Source: Ferruginibacter sp.
GTDB lineage: Bacteria > Bacteroidota > Bacteroidia > Chitinophagales > Chitinophagaceae
Reading direction: 5' to 3'
DNA length: 64,000 nt
NCBI GenBank assembly: GCA_017983695.1
Contig: JAGOAX010000002.1
Span: forward strand, 310,001 to 374,000
Shown here: positions 46,043 through 54,310 of the stretch, piece by piece
Layout of the letters: each line of letters starts with the position of its first letter
How positions within the stretch are numbered: the first letter of the stretch is position 1
Position numbers and translations under genes: made by a program
Notes under the pieces: generated by a model
Databases searched by the model: none
What the model saw: the letters and a program-made list of their open reading frames with translations, nothing else
Told to the model about the DNA's origin: nothing

Positions 46043-47179
46043 ATGGATAATATTTTACTTAGTGCAGCACTTGCATTTTTAATAACTTTTTTTGCCATAC
46101 CTATCATTATTCAGGTTGCTAAAGACAAAAAACTGTTTGATGAACCTGATGAGCGCAAAGTACACAAAGCTGTTATCCCTACTTTAGGCGGTATAGGTAT
46201 TTTTGCCGGTTTTATTATAGCCACTTTAATGGGGGTTCCTGCAGGCATTGCTTCAGAGCTTCAATATTTTGCTGCTGCTGCCACAGTAATTTTCTTCTTA
46301 GGTCTTAAAGACGATATTCTTATTCTATCTGCAAGTAAAAAATTTATTGGCCAGTTAATTGCCGCAGGCATTATTATTAAATTTGGCGGTGTTCAGTTGC
46401 ATAATATGCATGGTTTTTTAGGCATTTATGAAATACCTCATATTGCAAGCATTGTACTTACCATATTTACTATAATTGTCATTACTAATTCTTTTAACCT
46501 TATTGATGGTGTTGATGGACTGGCTGGAAGTTTAGGGGTATTAACCACGCTTGTTTTTGGAACTTACTTTTTTATTGCCGGGCAGCTGGCTTATGCTGTT
46601 ATGGCTTTTGCACTTGCAGGCAGCATCATTGCGTTTTTAATTTATAATTTTTCGCCGGCAAAAATATTTATGGGTGATACAGGTTCTCTACTGTTAGGCC
46701 TGATAAATTCAATATTGGTTATTAAGTTCATTAATATTGCCGGAAACCCTGTTGCTGCATTTGGCCTTGAGGCTTCTCCAGCAATTGGATTTGCAATTTT
46801 AATGATCCCACTTTTTGACACTTTACGTGTATTTGCTTTACGCATTTTAGACAGGCGATCTCCATTTAGCCCCGACAGAACGCATGTTCATCATTTTTTA
46901 CTTGATCTTGGCCTTAACCACCGCATGGTAACCTTTACTTGTGTGGCTGCAAATATTGTATTTATTGCACTGGCTTATTTTTTACGCCACCTGGGAACTA
47001 CAACACTATTAGGGATTTTACTGGTATCGGCATTTATTTTTATTGGCGCTATTTATTACAGCAGACCCAAAAACAGGGCAATTGCAAAAAACAAGAGCAA
47101 TACCAGTATTCCAGGTACTTCAATAATTAAGTCTCATAAAATCCTTTCTTTAGCTCCGGAAAGTGTTGAAGCCGAATAA
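46043..47179 (+). CDS. Polyprenyl-phosphate GlcNAc-1-phosphate transferase family (WecA/MraY-like)
   Basis: A 378-residue polytopic membrane protein (about 10-11 helices) of the glycosyltransferase 4 family. Key motifs are KVHKAVIPTLGGIGIF, the catalytic-type Asp region NLIDGVDGLAGSLG, FMGDTGSLLLG and RSPFSPDRTHVHHFLLDLG, whose His-rich end (HVHH) is characteristic of WecA rather than MraY. It transfers a GlcNAc-1-phosphate-type sugar to undecaprenyl phosphate, the first step in O-antigen, capsule or exopolysaccharide synthesis, at the inner membrane. A further 60 C-terminal residues are polar. The exact sugar is not known. Confidence 0.87.
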   Translation: MDNILLSAALAFLITFFAIPIIIQVAKDKKLFDEPDERKVHKAVIPTLGGIGIFAGFIIATLMGVPAGIASELQYFAAAATVIFFLGLKDDILILSASKKFIGQLIAAGIIIKFGGVQLHNMHGFLGIYEIPHIASIVLTIFTIIVITNSFNLIDGVDGLAGSLGVLTTLVFGTYFFIAGQLAYAVMAFALAGSIIAFLIYNFSPAKIFMGDTGSLLLGLINSILVIKFINIAGNPVAAFGLEASPAIGFAILMIPLFDTLRVFALRILDRRSPFSPDRTHVHHFLLDLGLNHRMVTFTCVAANIVFIALAYFLRHLGTTTLLGILLVSAFIFIGAIYYSRPKNRAIAKNKSNTSIPGTSIIKSHKILSLAPESVEAE

Positions 47180-47240
47180 GTTTACCATTAATTTTATTGA
47201 GTAACTACTTCCGTGATATACAAATTACGGTACTTTTATA

Positions 47241-47248
47241 TAGCTTTG
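47241..47248 (+). promoter_or_regulatory. -7 promoter box of frr
   Basis: TAGCTTTG, an exact TAnnTTTG match, 22 bases before the frr ATG. Confidence 0.6.
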
Positions 47249-47270
47249 CATCCACTTAATATTTTCAATT

Positions 47271-47834
47271 ATGCCAGAAGGATTGGATAAAATACACAGC
47301 GATACGGAATCCATAATGACCAAGGCTCTTAACCATCTTGAAGCAGAATTGGTTAAAATACGTGCCGGAAAAGCAAATCCCAATATGCTGGATGGTATTG
47401 TTGCAGACTATTATGGCAATCCAACTCCCATTAACCAGGTAGCCAATGTTTCTGTGCTGGATGCCCGTACAATTTCGGTACAACCATGGGAAAAAAATAT
47501 GCTGCAGCCAATTGAAAGAGCCATCATTATGGCTAATATTGGTATTAACCCACAAAATGATGGTACCGTTATCCGCTTGTATTTACCTCCACTAACTGAA
47601 GAAAGAAGAAAAGAGCTGGTAAAGCGTTGTAATGGCGAAGGTGAACATGCTAAAGTTGCAGTTCGCAATATCCGCAGAGATAGTATTGAAGCCATAAAAA
47701 AATTACAAAAAGATGGCCTGAGTGAAGATGCCTGTAAAGATGCTGAAAAAGATGTGCAGGATGTAACTGATAAATTTATTTCGCTTATAGAAAAACATTT
47801 AGCGGCTAAAGAAAAAGAAATAATGGCTGTATAG
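47271..47834 (+). CDS. frr: Ribosome recycling factor
   Basis: A 187-residue protein, the normal length, that splits the post-termination ribosome together with EF-G. Family features: LNHLEAELVKIRAGKANPNM, VADYYGNPTPINQVANVSV, QPWEKNMLQPIERAI, RLYLPPLTEERRKELVKRC and the C-terminal helix KDAEKDVQDVTDKFISLIEK. A perfect -7 box lies 22 bases upstream. pyrH, a common neighbour in other bacteria, is absent here. It ends 4 bases before a convergent DMT transporter gene. Confidence 0.97.
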   Translation: MPEGLDKIHSDTESIMTKALNHLEAELVKIRAGKANPNMLDGIVADYYGNPTPINQVANVSVLDARTISVQPWEKNMLQPIERAIIMANIGINPQNDGTVIRLYLPPLTEERRKELVKRCNGEGEHAKVAVRNIRRDSIEAIKKLQKDGLSEDACKDAEKDVQDVTDKFISLIEKHLAAKEKEIMAV

Positions 47835-47838
47835 TTTT

Positions 47839-48738
47839 TTATTCTTTGCCCTTTCTGTTAGCAACATATACACCTGCTAAAATAAGTATTAAGCAGAGCA
47901 CTTGTTTCCAACCAACTTCTTCTTTATAAATAACACCCCAAATAATGGCAACAACTGGTATGCCGTACGTAACCATCGATGCAAAAATTGCCCCGGCACG
48001 TTTTACCAGCATATAAAAAATTACAGAAGCCACAGCCGTACCAAAAATACCAAGCAATGCTGCTGCACCTGTTGATAATAGTACACCTCTATCACTAAAA
48101 GATAAATTAAAATAACCGGTAGCCATTAAAACTATTGCTGCCGGAATTGCATTTAAAGTAAGCGCCAATGCTGCAATTTTTAAAGAGCCTATCTGGCTTA
48201 AATGGCGATGTACCATATTTACATTAATGCCATAAAAAGCGGTGGCCAGTACCACATAACTTATATACAAAAGGTTTTGGTTTTCCTGCATATGCCCTTT
48301 GCTGAGTAATAATAAGATGCTGCCCGTAAATGAAATAAAAATACCTAATACCTTGTTTGTGGTTGTTTTTGATTTAAAAAATAATGCGCCTGTTATAATT
48401 ACAAAAATGGGCGTAAGTGAGTTAAGGGTTCCGGCCAAAGCACTGTCAATACCTTCTTCGGCAATACAAAACAGGTAAGCCGGTAACAGGCTGCCTAGCA
48501 AACCCGAAAGGAAAATGATGCCTATTTTGGCTTTTGGTATAGTACGATAATGTTTTAATGCAGTTGGTAATAAAACAATACCCGAGAAAACAATACGCAG
48601 GGATGCTACCTGGTAAGCAGATAAATGCAGTAACCCTTCTTTCATTAAAACAAAACTGCTGCCCCATATTACAGAAAGAACTATAAAGATGAACCAGTTT
48701 AAAAACCCTTTACCCACGGCTAAAAATTTAAGGAGCAA
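47839..48738 (-). CDS. EamA/DMT-family transporter
   Basis: A 299-residue membrane protein with ten hydrophobic helices in two similar halves, the EamA (drug/metabolite transporter) layout. The first half begins with FIFIVLSVIWGSSFVLMKEG and includes ISFTGSILLL; the second half includes ALLGIFGTAVASVIFYMLVK and ends VLCLILILAGVYVANRK. The substrate is unknown; members export amino acids, nucleotides or metabolites. It is a single gene, convergent with frr and divergent from mscL. Confidence 0.85.
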   Translation of the reverse strand: MLLKFLAVGKGFLNWFIFIVLSVIWGSSFVLMKEGLLHLSAYQVASLRIVFSGIVLLPTALKHYRTIPKAKIGIIFLSGLLGSLLPAYLFCIAEEGIDSALAGTLNSLTPIFVIITGALFFKSKTTTNKVLGIFISFTGSILLLLSKGHMQENQNLLYISYVVLATAFYGINVNMVHRHLSQIGSLKIAALALTLNAIPAAIVLMATGYFNLSFSDRGVLLSTGAAALLGIFGTAVASVIFYMLVKRAGAIFASMVTYGIPVVAIIWGVIYKEEVGWKQVLCLILILAGVYVANRKGKE

Positions 48739-48870
48739 AGTTGTAGATTTTAAATGAGATAGCTTAAAAAGATATTTTTATTCAGTATTTCCCGCAGTTA
48801 TTAAAGTTTTTATTAAAAAATTTTGAATTTATGTGTAGTAAATTATACTTTTAACCCCTAACCTCTTCTT

Positions 48871-48890
48871 ATGATAAATTAATTTATCAT
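48871..48890. promoter_or_regulatory. Perfect 20-bp palindrome upstream of mscL
   Basis: ATGATAAATTAATTTATCAT is a perfect palindrome followed by six T, 28 bases before the mscL ATG. It could be an operator or a weak AT-rich terminator. I cannot tell which. Confidence 0.35.
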
Positions 48891-48917
48891 TTTTTAAACC
48901 ATTTAAAATTTACAAAC

Positions 48918-49334
48918 ATGGGATTTATTAAAGAATTTAAAGAGTTTGCAGCTACAGGCAATTTTGTTGATTTGGCTGTAGGTGTTGTTATGGGTGCTGC
49001 TGTTGGCAAAGTAGTATCTGCTTTTATTGATGGTATGGTTATGCCGGCAATTGGTATGTTAACCGGAGGGGTTGACTTTAGTAAATTAGCTATAACACTA
49101 AAGGACGCTGTTGCGGAAGATAAGGCTGCTGGCATAAAAGCAGCAGAGGCTGTTACAGTAAAATATGGCGCATTTATTACCCAATTTATTGAATTCTTGA
49201 TTGTAGCCATAGTTGTATTTATGGTAATTAAAGCGCTCAATAAAATGAAAAAAGCTAAAGCCGCAGAAGCTCCTGCCGGTCCATCTTCTACAGATGCACT
49301 GCTTATGGAAATAAGGGATTCTTTAAAGAAATAA
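48918..49334 (+). CDS. mscL: Large-conductance mechanosensitive channel MscL
   Basis: A 138-residue inner-membrane channel that opens on membrane tension and releases solutes on osmotic downshock. The conserved pore helix is seen in FVDLAVGVVMGAAVGKVVSAFI, preceded by KEFKEFAATGN; the second helix is FIEFLIVAIVVFMVIKAL. The charged C-terminal helix (TDALLMEIRDSLKK) forms the cytoplasmic bundle. The length and motifs are typical of a pentameric MscL. A perfect palindrome is upstream, and a DUF3078 gene follows on the same strand. Confidence 0.95.
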   Translation: MGFIKEFKEFAATGNFVDLAVGVVMGAAVGKVVSAFIDGMVMPAIGMLTGGVDFSKLAITLKDAVAEDKAAGIKAAEAVTVKYGAFITQFIEFLIVAIVVFMVIKALNKMKKAKAAEAPAGPSSTDALLMEIRDSLKK

Positions 49335-49409
49335 ATAAATTTTCATACAACCTTATATCAGCATTGTTTGTCTAAGTGGCAGCAATGCTTTTTTATTAAA
49401 ACAATTATC

Positions 49410-50306
49410 ATGAAAAAAATTTTTTTAGTAACTGCAATATCAGTTACCGCAGTTAGTGTACTTGCACAAGATGCAACAGTAAAAGACCTGCAAAATGCTG
49501 CAGGTAAAGAAGTAAAAAGTGCCGAAAAAGACGGCTGGAAAAAGGGTGGCACATTAATCATAAACATTAACCAGGGAAGCCTGAGTAACTGGGCTGGTGG
49601 TGGTGAACAAAATACGCTGGGAATAAACGGCATTTTTAATTACGGCATTAATTACCGTAAAGGCAAAAATACCTGGGATAATTATTTTGACCTGGCCCTG
49701 GGTATACAGAATGCCACCAGTTACAGCAAATTCCGTAAAACCGACGACCGTATTGATATTACAAGCAAATATGGTTACCAGGTTTCAAAAAAATGGTATG
49801 CTACTGCATTAATAAATTTTAATAGCCAGGCTTTAGAAGGATTTGACTATGGTGCTATAACCAATACAAAAATTTCAAATTTCTTAGCACCGGGTAAATT
49901 ATTACTCTCTTTAGGTATGGATTACAGGCCAAATGAACACTTTTCGTTGTTTCTTTCTCCTTTAACCACCCGATGGGTATTTAAAAAAGACCCCGATTTT
50001 TATGCCCTGGCTAAATTTGGCGTTCCGGCATTACAGAAAACCTATAATGAGCTGGGTGCTTATCTTACGGCAAAATATAATGTTCCATTGGCAAAATGGG
50101 CTACGTATACCACCCGGCTTGATTTATTCAGCAATTATAAAAGGAAGCCTCAAAATGTGGACGTATTTTTTACTAACCTGCTTACCATGAAATTTAATAA
50201 ATGGCTGGGAACCACAATAAGTGTTGATGTAGTGTATGATGACGATGTAATTAAAAAAACACAGCTTAAGGAAATTTTGGGTGTTGGTTTAACGGTAAAG
50301 CTGTAA
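49410..50306 (+). CDS. DUF3078 outer-membrane-type protein
   Basis: A 298-residue exported protein. I start it at ATG 49410, which gives the signal peptide MKKIFLVTAISVTAVSVLAQ; the longer frame from the TTG at 49368 would bury it. The DUF3078 pattern is clear: GWKKGGTLIININQGSLSNW, AGGGEQNTLGINGIFNYGIN and SKYGYQVSKKWYATALINF. The alternating strands and final aromatic-rich region suggest an outer-membrane beta-barrel. Its function is unknown. A strong terminator follows. Confidence 0.85.
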   Translation: MKKIFLVTAISVTAVSVLAQDATVKDLQNAAGKEVKSAEKDGWKKGGTLIININQGSLSNWAGGGEQNTLGINGIFNYGINYRKGKNTWDNYFDLALGIQNATSYSKFRKTDDRIDITSKYGYQVSKKWYATALINFNSQALEGFDYGAITNTKISNFLAPGKLLLSLGMDYRPNEHFSLFLSPLTTRWVFKKDPDFYALAKFGVPALQKTYNELGAYLTAKYNVPLAKWATYTTRLDLFSNYKRKPQNVDVFFTNLLTMKFNKWLGTTISVDVVYDDDVIKKTQLKEILGVGLTVKL

Positions 50307-50359
50307 ATAATTGTGGAATAGTTATGTGTTTATCTTAAGTATTAATTGATATTTTTGCC

Positions 50360-50387
50360 CCTCCCGGTTAAACCGGGAGGTTTTTTT
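50360..50387 (+). terminator. Terminator after the DUF3078 gene
   Basis: CCTCCCGG (50360-50367) pairs with CCGGGAGG (50373-50380), closing on a TTAAA loop, followed by T7. Confidence 0.85.
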
Positions 50388-50407
50388 AATGTAATAATTC
50401 AGTTATT

Positions 50408-51208
50408 GTGAATGCACCATCATACCAGATAAAGCTAGATGAATTTGAAGGTCCGTTTGACCTGTTGCTTTTTTTTATAGAAAGGGATGAACTTGATATT
50501 TATAATATCCCCATCACAAAAATAACCAACGATTTTTTAGCATTCATCCATGCGTCTGAAAAGCTGAATATTGAATTAAGCAGTGAGTTTATTCTTTTTA
50601 TAAGCACATTAATGCGCATTAAAGCAAAAATGTTGCTGCCCCGTAAAGAAATTGATGCCCTTGGAAATGAGATTGATCCCCGCCAGGAACTAATAGATAA
50701 AATTCTGGAGTATAAAAGATTTAAGGAAGCATCGGCAAAAATGGCCGAAATGGAAGCCCAACGCATGCTGGTGGTAAAAAGAGGTAACCTGCAAAAGGAA
50801 CTTTCGATAATTGGAGAAGAAGCCGGCGAAGGAACCGAAATACAAGCCGTTACACTTTTTAAATTAATGAAGGCTTTTGAAAGAGTAGTGGCAAAATTAC
50901 AGGAGCGTAATAACAAGCCGGTACATACCGTGGTACAATATAATTACACCATGGAAGGTAGCAGGGAATACATGCTTGACATCTGCAGCAGGGAAAAAAC
51001 ACTTTCATTTGAAAAAATATTTGAAGTATGTGAAAACCGAATACATGCACTCTTTTTGTTCTTAAATATGCTGGAGATGACACAAGCGAAGTATATTTCA
51101 CTTTTAGTGGGAGAAGGCAAAAACAATTTTATAGTGGAATGGAATGAAAACCGGGAAGAAGATATTGTAGGGCTTTTACCCAACGACAACCCAACCGTCT
51201 GGAATTAA
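50408..51208 (+). CDS. scpA: Segregation and condensation protein A
   Basis: A 266-residue kleisin that closes the SMC ring with ScpB to compact and separate chromosomes. The N-terminal DEFEGPFDLLLFFIERDELD, SSEFILFISTLMRIKAKMLL and the C-terminal winged helix (SLEKIFEV-like FEKIFEVCENRIHALFLFL, ending AKYISLLVGE) fit the family. The start is a GTG at 50408: the conserved N-terminus begins directly after it and no in-frame ATG lies before the FEGPFD motif. It follows the DUF3078 terminator by 20 bases. scpB is not in the window. Confidence 0.93.
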   Translation: MNAPSYQIKLDEFEGPFDLLLFFIERDELDIYNIPITKITNDFLAFIHASEKLNIELSSEFILFISTLMRIKAKMLLPRKEIDALGNEIDPRQELIDKILEYKRFKEASAKMAEMEAQRMLVVKRGNLQKELSIIGEEAGEGTEIQAVTLFKLMKAFERVVAKLQERNNKPVHTVVQYNYTMEGSREYMLDICSREKTLSFEKIFEVCENRIHALFLFLNMLEMTQAKYISLLVGEGKNNFIVEWNENREEDIVGLLPNDNPTVWN

Positions 51209-51474
51209 TTTAAATCTGCTGCGCAGATAGATTGCCACTGAGGCACTGAAACACTGAACCTATATTGTATTTTTCTGTGCTTCTGTGTAATCAGTGGCAA
51301 TATTTTTTGCTAGAGGCGAAATATTTTATCTGCTCTGCAGATGCGATTACATAAATCGCCACGGATTTTTTCAGTGCCTCAGTGGCAATGCCTTTTTGCC
51401 GAAGGCAAAACAGGCAATTTTGTCAGTTTTTAAACTGGCATTTAATTTGGTGTTTAAACATTAAATATTTAAAA
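51209..51474. repeat. Gene-free cluster of nested inverted repeats
   Basis: A 266-base spacer with dense repeat structure. attgccactgaggcactgaa at 51231-51250 has a perfect inverted copy at 51370-51389; its first 11 bases also have an inverted copy at 51291-51301, with further partial matches in the flanking gcac/ctgaa words. Two related words, atctgctgcgcagat and atctgctctgcagat, flank the inner part, along with gcgattac/gtaatcgc-type pairing and similar gcc(t)tttttgcc...ggcaaa words. No ORF is present. It resembles the end repeats of small insertions with the contents missing (inference). Confidence 0.75.
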
Positions 51475-52191
51475 ATGAAAACAATAGTATACAAAGCAGC
51501 AGACAGGGGTGCTGCAGACTATGGTTGGTTAAAACCTAATTATTATTTCAGTTTCAGCCAATACCATAACCCTGAGAAAGTACATTTTGGTTTGTTACGG
51601 GTTTTAAATGACGACTTTATTGCTGGTGGCGGGGCTTTTCCTACGCACCCACATGATAATATGGAAATTGTTACCATTCCATTTACCGGTGCGTTGCAAC
51701 ATAAAGACAGCACAGGCGGGCAGGGCATAATAAAAGCCGGGGATATACAGATTATGAGTGCAGGCAGTGGTGTACAACATTCCGAAGCCAATGCATCTGC
51801 AACAGACCCGGTAACACTGTTCCAGGTTTGGGTTTTTCCAAAAGAAAGAAATATAAAGCCCCGTTACGATCAAAAAACATTTGATGTAACTGAAAGAATA
51901 AATCAATGGCAAACTGTTGTTTCGCCAATTGAAGCTGATAAAGCTTTATGGATAAACCAGGATGCAAGATTTTCGCTGGTAAAACTGGAAGCTGGAAAAA
52001 CCATTGATTATATCAATGCTTTTGAAGGCAATGGTGTCTTCCTCGTTAATATCAGTGGAACAGTAAAAGTGGGAGACATTAATTTAAGCAAGAGAGATGC
52101 TGCAGGTATTTCGGAAGCAGATAATTTTTCTGTTACTGCAACTGAAGACGCTGAATTGCTGGCAATTGAAATACCTATGAACCTGAACTAA
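51475..52191 (+). CDS. Pirin-family protein
   Basis: A 238-residue bicupin. The start is ATG 51475 (MKTIVYKAADRGAADYGWLK); the longer frame from 51382 runs into the upstream repeats. The metal-binding histidine pattern of pirins is present in the N-terminal cupin: HPHDNMEIVTIPFTGALQHK and GVQHSEAN. Pirins hold Fe(II) or similar metals; some have quercetin 2,3-dioxygenase activity, others act as transcription cofactors. Which applies here is unknown. It stands alone downstream of the repeat cluster. Confidence 0.9.
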   Translation: MKTIVYKAADRGAADYGWLKPNYYFSFSQYHNPEKVHFGLLRVLNDDFIAGGGAFPTHPHDNMEIVTIPFTGALQHKDSTGGQGIIKAGDIQIMSAGSGVQHSEANASATDPVTLFQVWVFPKERNIKPRYDQKTFDVTERINQWQTVVSPIEADKALWINQDARFSLVKLEAGKTIDYINAFEGNGVFLVNISGTVKVGDINLSKRDAAGISEADNFSVTATEDAELLAIEIPMNLN

Positions 52192-52198
52192 TTAACGA

Positions 52199-52852
52199 TT
52201 AGTAGTAAATAGAAAGCAAAACCGGTCTTTCTGATTTTTCAATATAAGTTTTTAATTCTTGTAAAAAAGCCGGGGCTACCGTAGGGCAGCCCCAGCTTTC
52301 GCATATTGAAAAAGGGGCAGTTTCTTCATTTGGCACACAGGGGTGGGCATGTAATACCACAAACCGGTTAAAGGCATTACTATTCGTATTATCAAGACCA
52401 TATAACTTAAAGGCTAATCCAAATTTTCCTGTATAAGCATTACCGATTTTATATCTCCCCAATGATGTACATAAACTATTAGCTGTGTTGGAAAACTGTA
52501 TTTCGTTACTTTGGATCTTTCCACTTCCATGCGTTACCAGTCCAGCTAATTCAATTGAATCAGTTTTTAAATTGTACACGAAAAACCTTTTTTTCCCGGA
52601 TTCAATTTTCATATCTACCATAAAACAGTAGGAACTATTACAGCCATGTTCCTTTGCATACTCACTAATTTCTGCTGCTTTTAGCTTTAACCGGGCCACA
52701 AATTTTTTTGCAGCTGCATCACTATTTACAGTAAAAATTTTTTTGGATACTTTGGTATTGAATTTTGGCTTATACCAAAAAAAATATGCCAGTGCAGATA
52801 TACTGGCAATCAGCAACAGCAATGTTGCAGTAAGTTTTATAAAAAATTTCAT
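52199..52852 (-). CDS. Murein L,D-transpeptidase catalytic domain protein (YkuD_2)
   Basis: A 217-residue exported protein anchored by one N-terminal hydrophobic helix (residues 7-27). The catalytic signature is HAHP followed by ESWGCPTVAP, the cysteine being the nucleophile; GRYKIGNAYTGKFGLAFKLYG precedes. This is the YkuD_2 form of the L,D-transpeptidase fold, which cross-links peptidoglycan or attaches proteins to it in the periplasm. It is 78 bases downstream of the 216-residue secreted-protein gene, possibly the end of the same minus-strand series. Confidence 0.87.
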   Translation of the reverse strand: MKFFIKLTATLLLLIASISALAYFFWYKPKFNTKVSKKIFTVNSDAAAKKFVARLKLKAAEISEYAKEHGCNSSYCFMVDMKIESGKKRFFVYNLKTDSIELAGLVTHGSGKIQSNEIQFSNTANSLCTSLGRYKIGNAYTGKFGLAFKLYGLDNTNSNAFNRFVVLHAHPCVPNEETAPFSICESWGCPTVAPAFLQELKTYIEKSERPVLLSIYY

Positions 52853-52930
52853 GGAAGTTTTACCAGGCTTTGATGCCTAACGCAACTATTTCCATAAAAA
52901 TTATTTTAAACAATGTTAAAGAAAACAGAA

Positions 52931-53581
52931 TTATTCCACAGCAAATGCAAACACCGGGTAAGAGCCATCCATAGCTGCCCCCGACATTAAAATAAATGCA
53001 TACTCCCCTTTCGGTAATTCCTTATCAACAATCATTTGATAATAACTGTCTTTAATTTTTTTTACGCTGATAGTGTACACTGTACTTGTTTTTTTCGATT
53101 TACCCATTAACCCCATTGATTGTAACATCACCTTCCTGCTTCCTTTAGCAGATTGGGTATTGTATAGTGTTATGGTTTTGGCAGGATCTTCCATCATTGA
53201 CATAGGGTTTGACATTGCAGACATATCAATACCATTGGCTTTCATCAGTGAATCGGATACAGGGTTTGACGCTGTACTGCCAACTGCACCGGTATAATAA
53301 ATAAATACCAAATTGCTGCCACTGCTTAAACGAACGGTTGATTTCTCACCTTCCAGTTCGTATCCATTATCCATACCACCCATACCCATCATTTTTACTT
53401 TCATTTCTTTTTTGGCACTACCTTTCTCAAGGCGCTGCAGAGTAAGACTATCGTCGCTTTTTTTCAATAAGTTTATTTCGTTACTGTATTCGGGGATGGG
53501 ATATTTTTCTACCTCTATCTGGGCATTAAGGTTTATGGTAATACATATAGCTGCTGCGAAAAAAAGGAATTGCTTTGTCAT
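52931..53581 (-). CDS. Exported protein, paralogue of the 215-residue protein
   Basis: A 216-residue protein with signal peptide ending ITINLNAQ. It shares a layout with the 215-residue protein at 55741-56388: a PIPE motif soon after the signal (YPIPEYSNEINLL against IPIPEFINQPYYY), a middle beta-rich domain, and an ending of the type LPKGEYAFILMSGA against LEAGEYGFVWVKN. It is Met/Gly-rich (MKVKMMGMGGMDNGYELEGE). The function is unknown. It is co-transcribed with the beta-barrel gene (23-base gap) in a unit led by the shared promoter box. Confidence 0.7.
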   Translation of the reverse strand: MTKQFLFFAAAICITINLNAQIEVEKYPIPEYSNEINLLKKSDDSLTLQRLEKGSAKKEMKVKMMGMGGMDNGYELEGEKSTVRLSSGSNLVFIYYTGAVGSTASNPVSDSLMKANGIDMSAMSNPMSMMEDPAKTITLYNTQSAKGSRKVMLQSMGLMGKSKKTSTVYTISVKKIKDSYYQMIVDKELPKGEYAFILMSGAAMDGSYPVFAFAVE

Positions 53582-53604
53582 AAAAATTATTTTGATGCTT
53601 ATAG

Positions 53605-54243
53605 TTAGTTGTTATCTTTCTTCTTTTTACTTTCTGTTTTACCAAACCGCCATCCTGCAAATATTTGCACCACATTATTTTTAGCATCTTCGCTGCTAAA
53701 TGATGGCCGCTGAAAACTTTGAATATCTTTATATACTTTGGCTAAACTTACATTATACCTTGCGCCAATAACTAATCCCGATACAGGGTGCACTTCGGCA
53801 CCTAAAGCATACCCATAATCTATGCGGTTGTATAAATTCATTATATTATTGTAAGAGCCTGATGAACCACCGCTGGTTTTTGTACTATCTGCTTGTGCAC
53901 TTATAAGATATGCGGTTTGTGCGCCAAACAACAGCGAAACATACTTGGTAATATTTATCGATGCTAACTGGCCCATCTGTATATAATCAAGATTTACATT
54001 ACCGGTGTTGCTGCTGGTTTTATAATCATAACCCTGGCGGGAGAAAACTAATTCTGTTCGGGAGCTAAGGATTTTTTTTGATAGAGGTGCTAAAAATAAC
54101 CCAACATTAAAGCCCGATTTATTGCTGCTGTTAATGGATGCTGCGTTGCTTACTTTGGCAAAGTTGAGTCCTGCTTTTATGCCAAATTGTGCAAGTGCAA
54201 AGTATGGAGTAATGAGGATGATACTAAAGAATATCTTTTTCAT
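53605..54243 (-). CDS. PorT-like outer-membrane beta-barrel protein
   Basis: A 212-residue protein. I start it at ATG 54243 (MKKIFFSIILITPYFALAQ, signal peptide); the longer frame from 54408 overlaps the upstream gene. The mature part is an eight-stranded barrel of the PorT/OprF-like kind: FGIKAGLNFAKVSN, SGFNVGLFLAPLSKK, YGYALGAEVHPVSGLVIGAR and a final aromatic strand before a lysine-rich tail. It lies 38 bases downstream of a box nearly identical to those before the RR gene and the 215-residue gene, and leads the unit that includes the 216-residue protein. Confidence 0.8.
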   Translation of the reverse strand: MKKIFFSIILITPYFALAQFGIKAGLNFAKVSNAASINSSNKSGFNVGLFLAPLSKKILSSRTELVFSRQGYDYKTSSNTGNVNLDYIQMGQLASINITKYVSLLFGAQTAYLISAQADSTKTSGGSSGSYNNIMNLYNRIDYGYALGAEVHPVSGLVIGARYNVSLAKVYKDIQSFQRPSFSSEDAKNNVVQIFAGWRFGKTESKKKKDNN

Positions 54244-54281
54244 AATCATTTTTTTAAAGGTTAAATTATTTTTGATAGCGC

Positions 54282-54299
54282 ACAATAGAACAAAAGTTA
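54282..54299 (-). promoter_or_regulatory. Shared 18-bp box, copy 3 (before the barrel gene)
   Basis: On the minus strand the site reads TAACTTTTGTTCTATTGT, one base different from copies at 56465-56482 and 57161-57178. The first part resembles the TAnnTTTG -7 box. It ends 38 bases before the beta-barrel start codon. Confidence 0.7.
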
Positions 54300-54310
54300 G
54301 TTGTACAGCA

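Noticed and set aside
50350..50357. TATTTTTG as promoter of scpA
   Set aside because: It matches the -7 consensus but the DUF3078 terminator hairpin begins three bases later, so a start here would lie inside the hairpin; kept out as probable coincidence.
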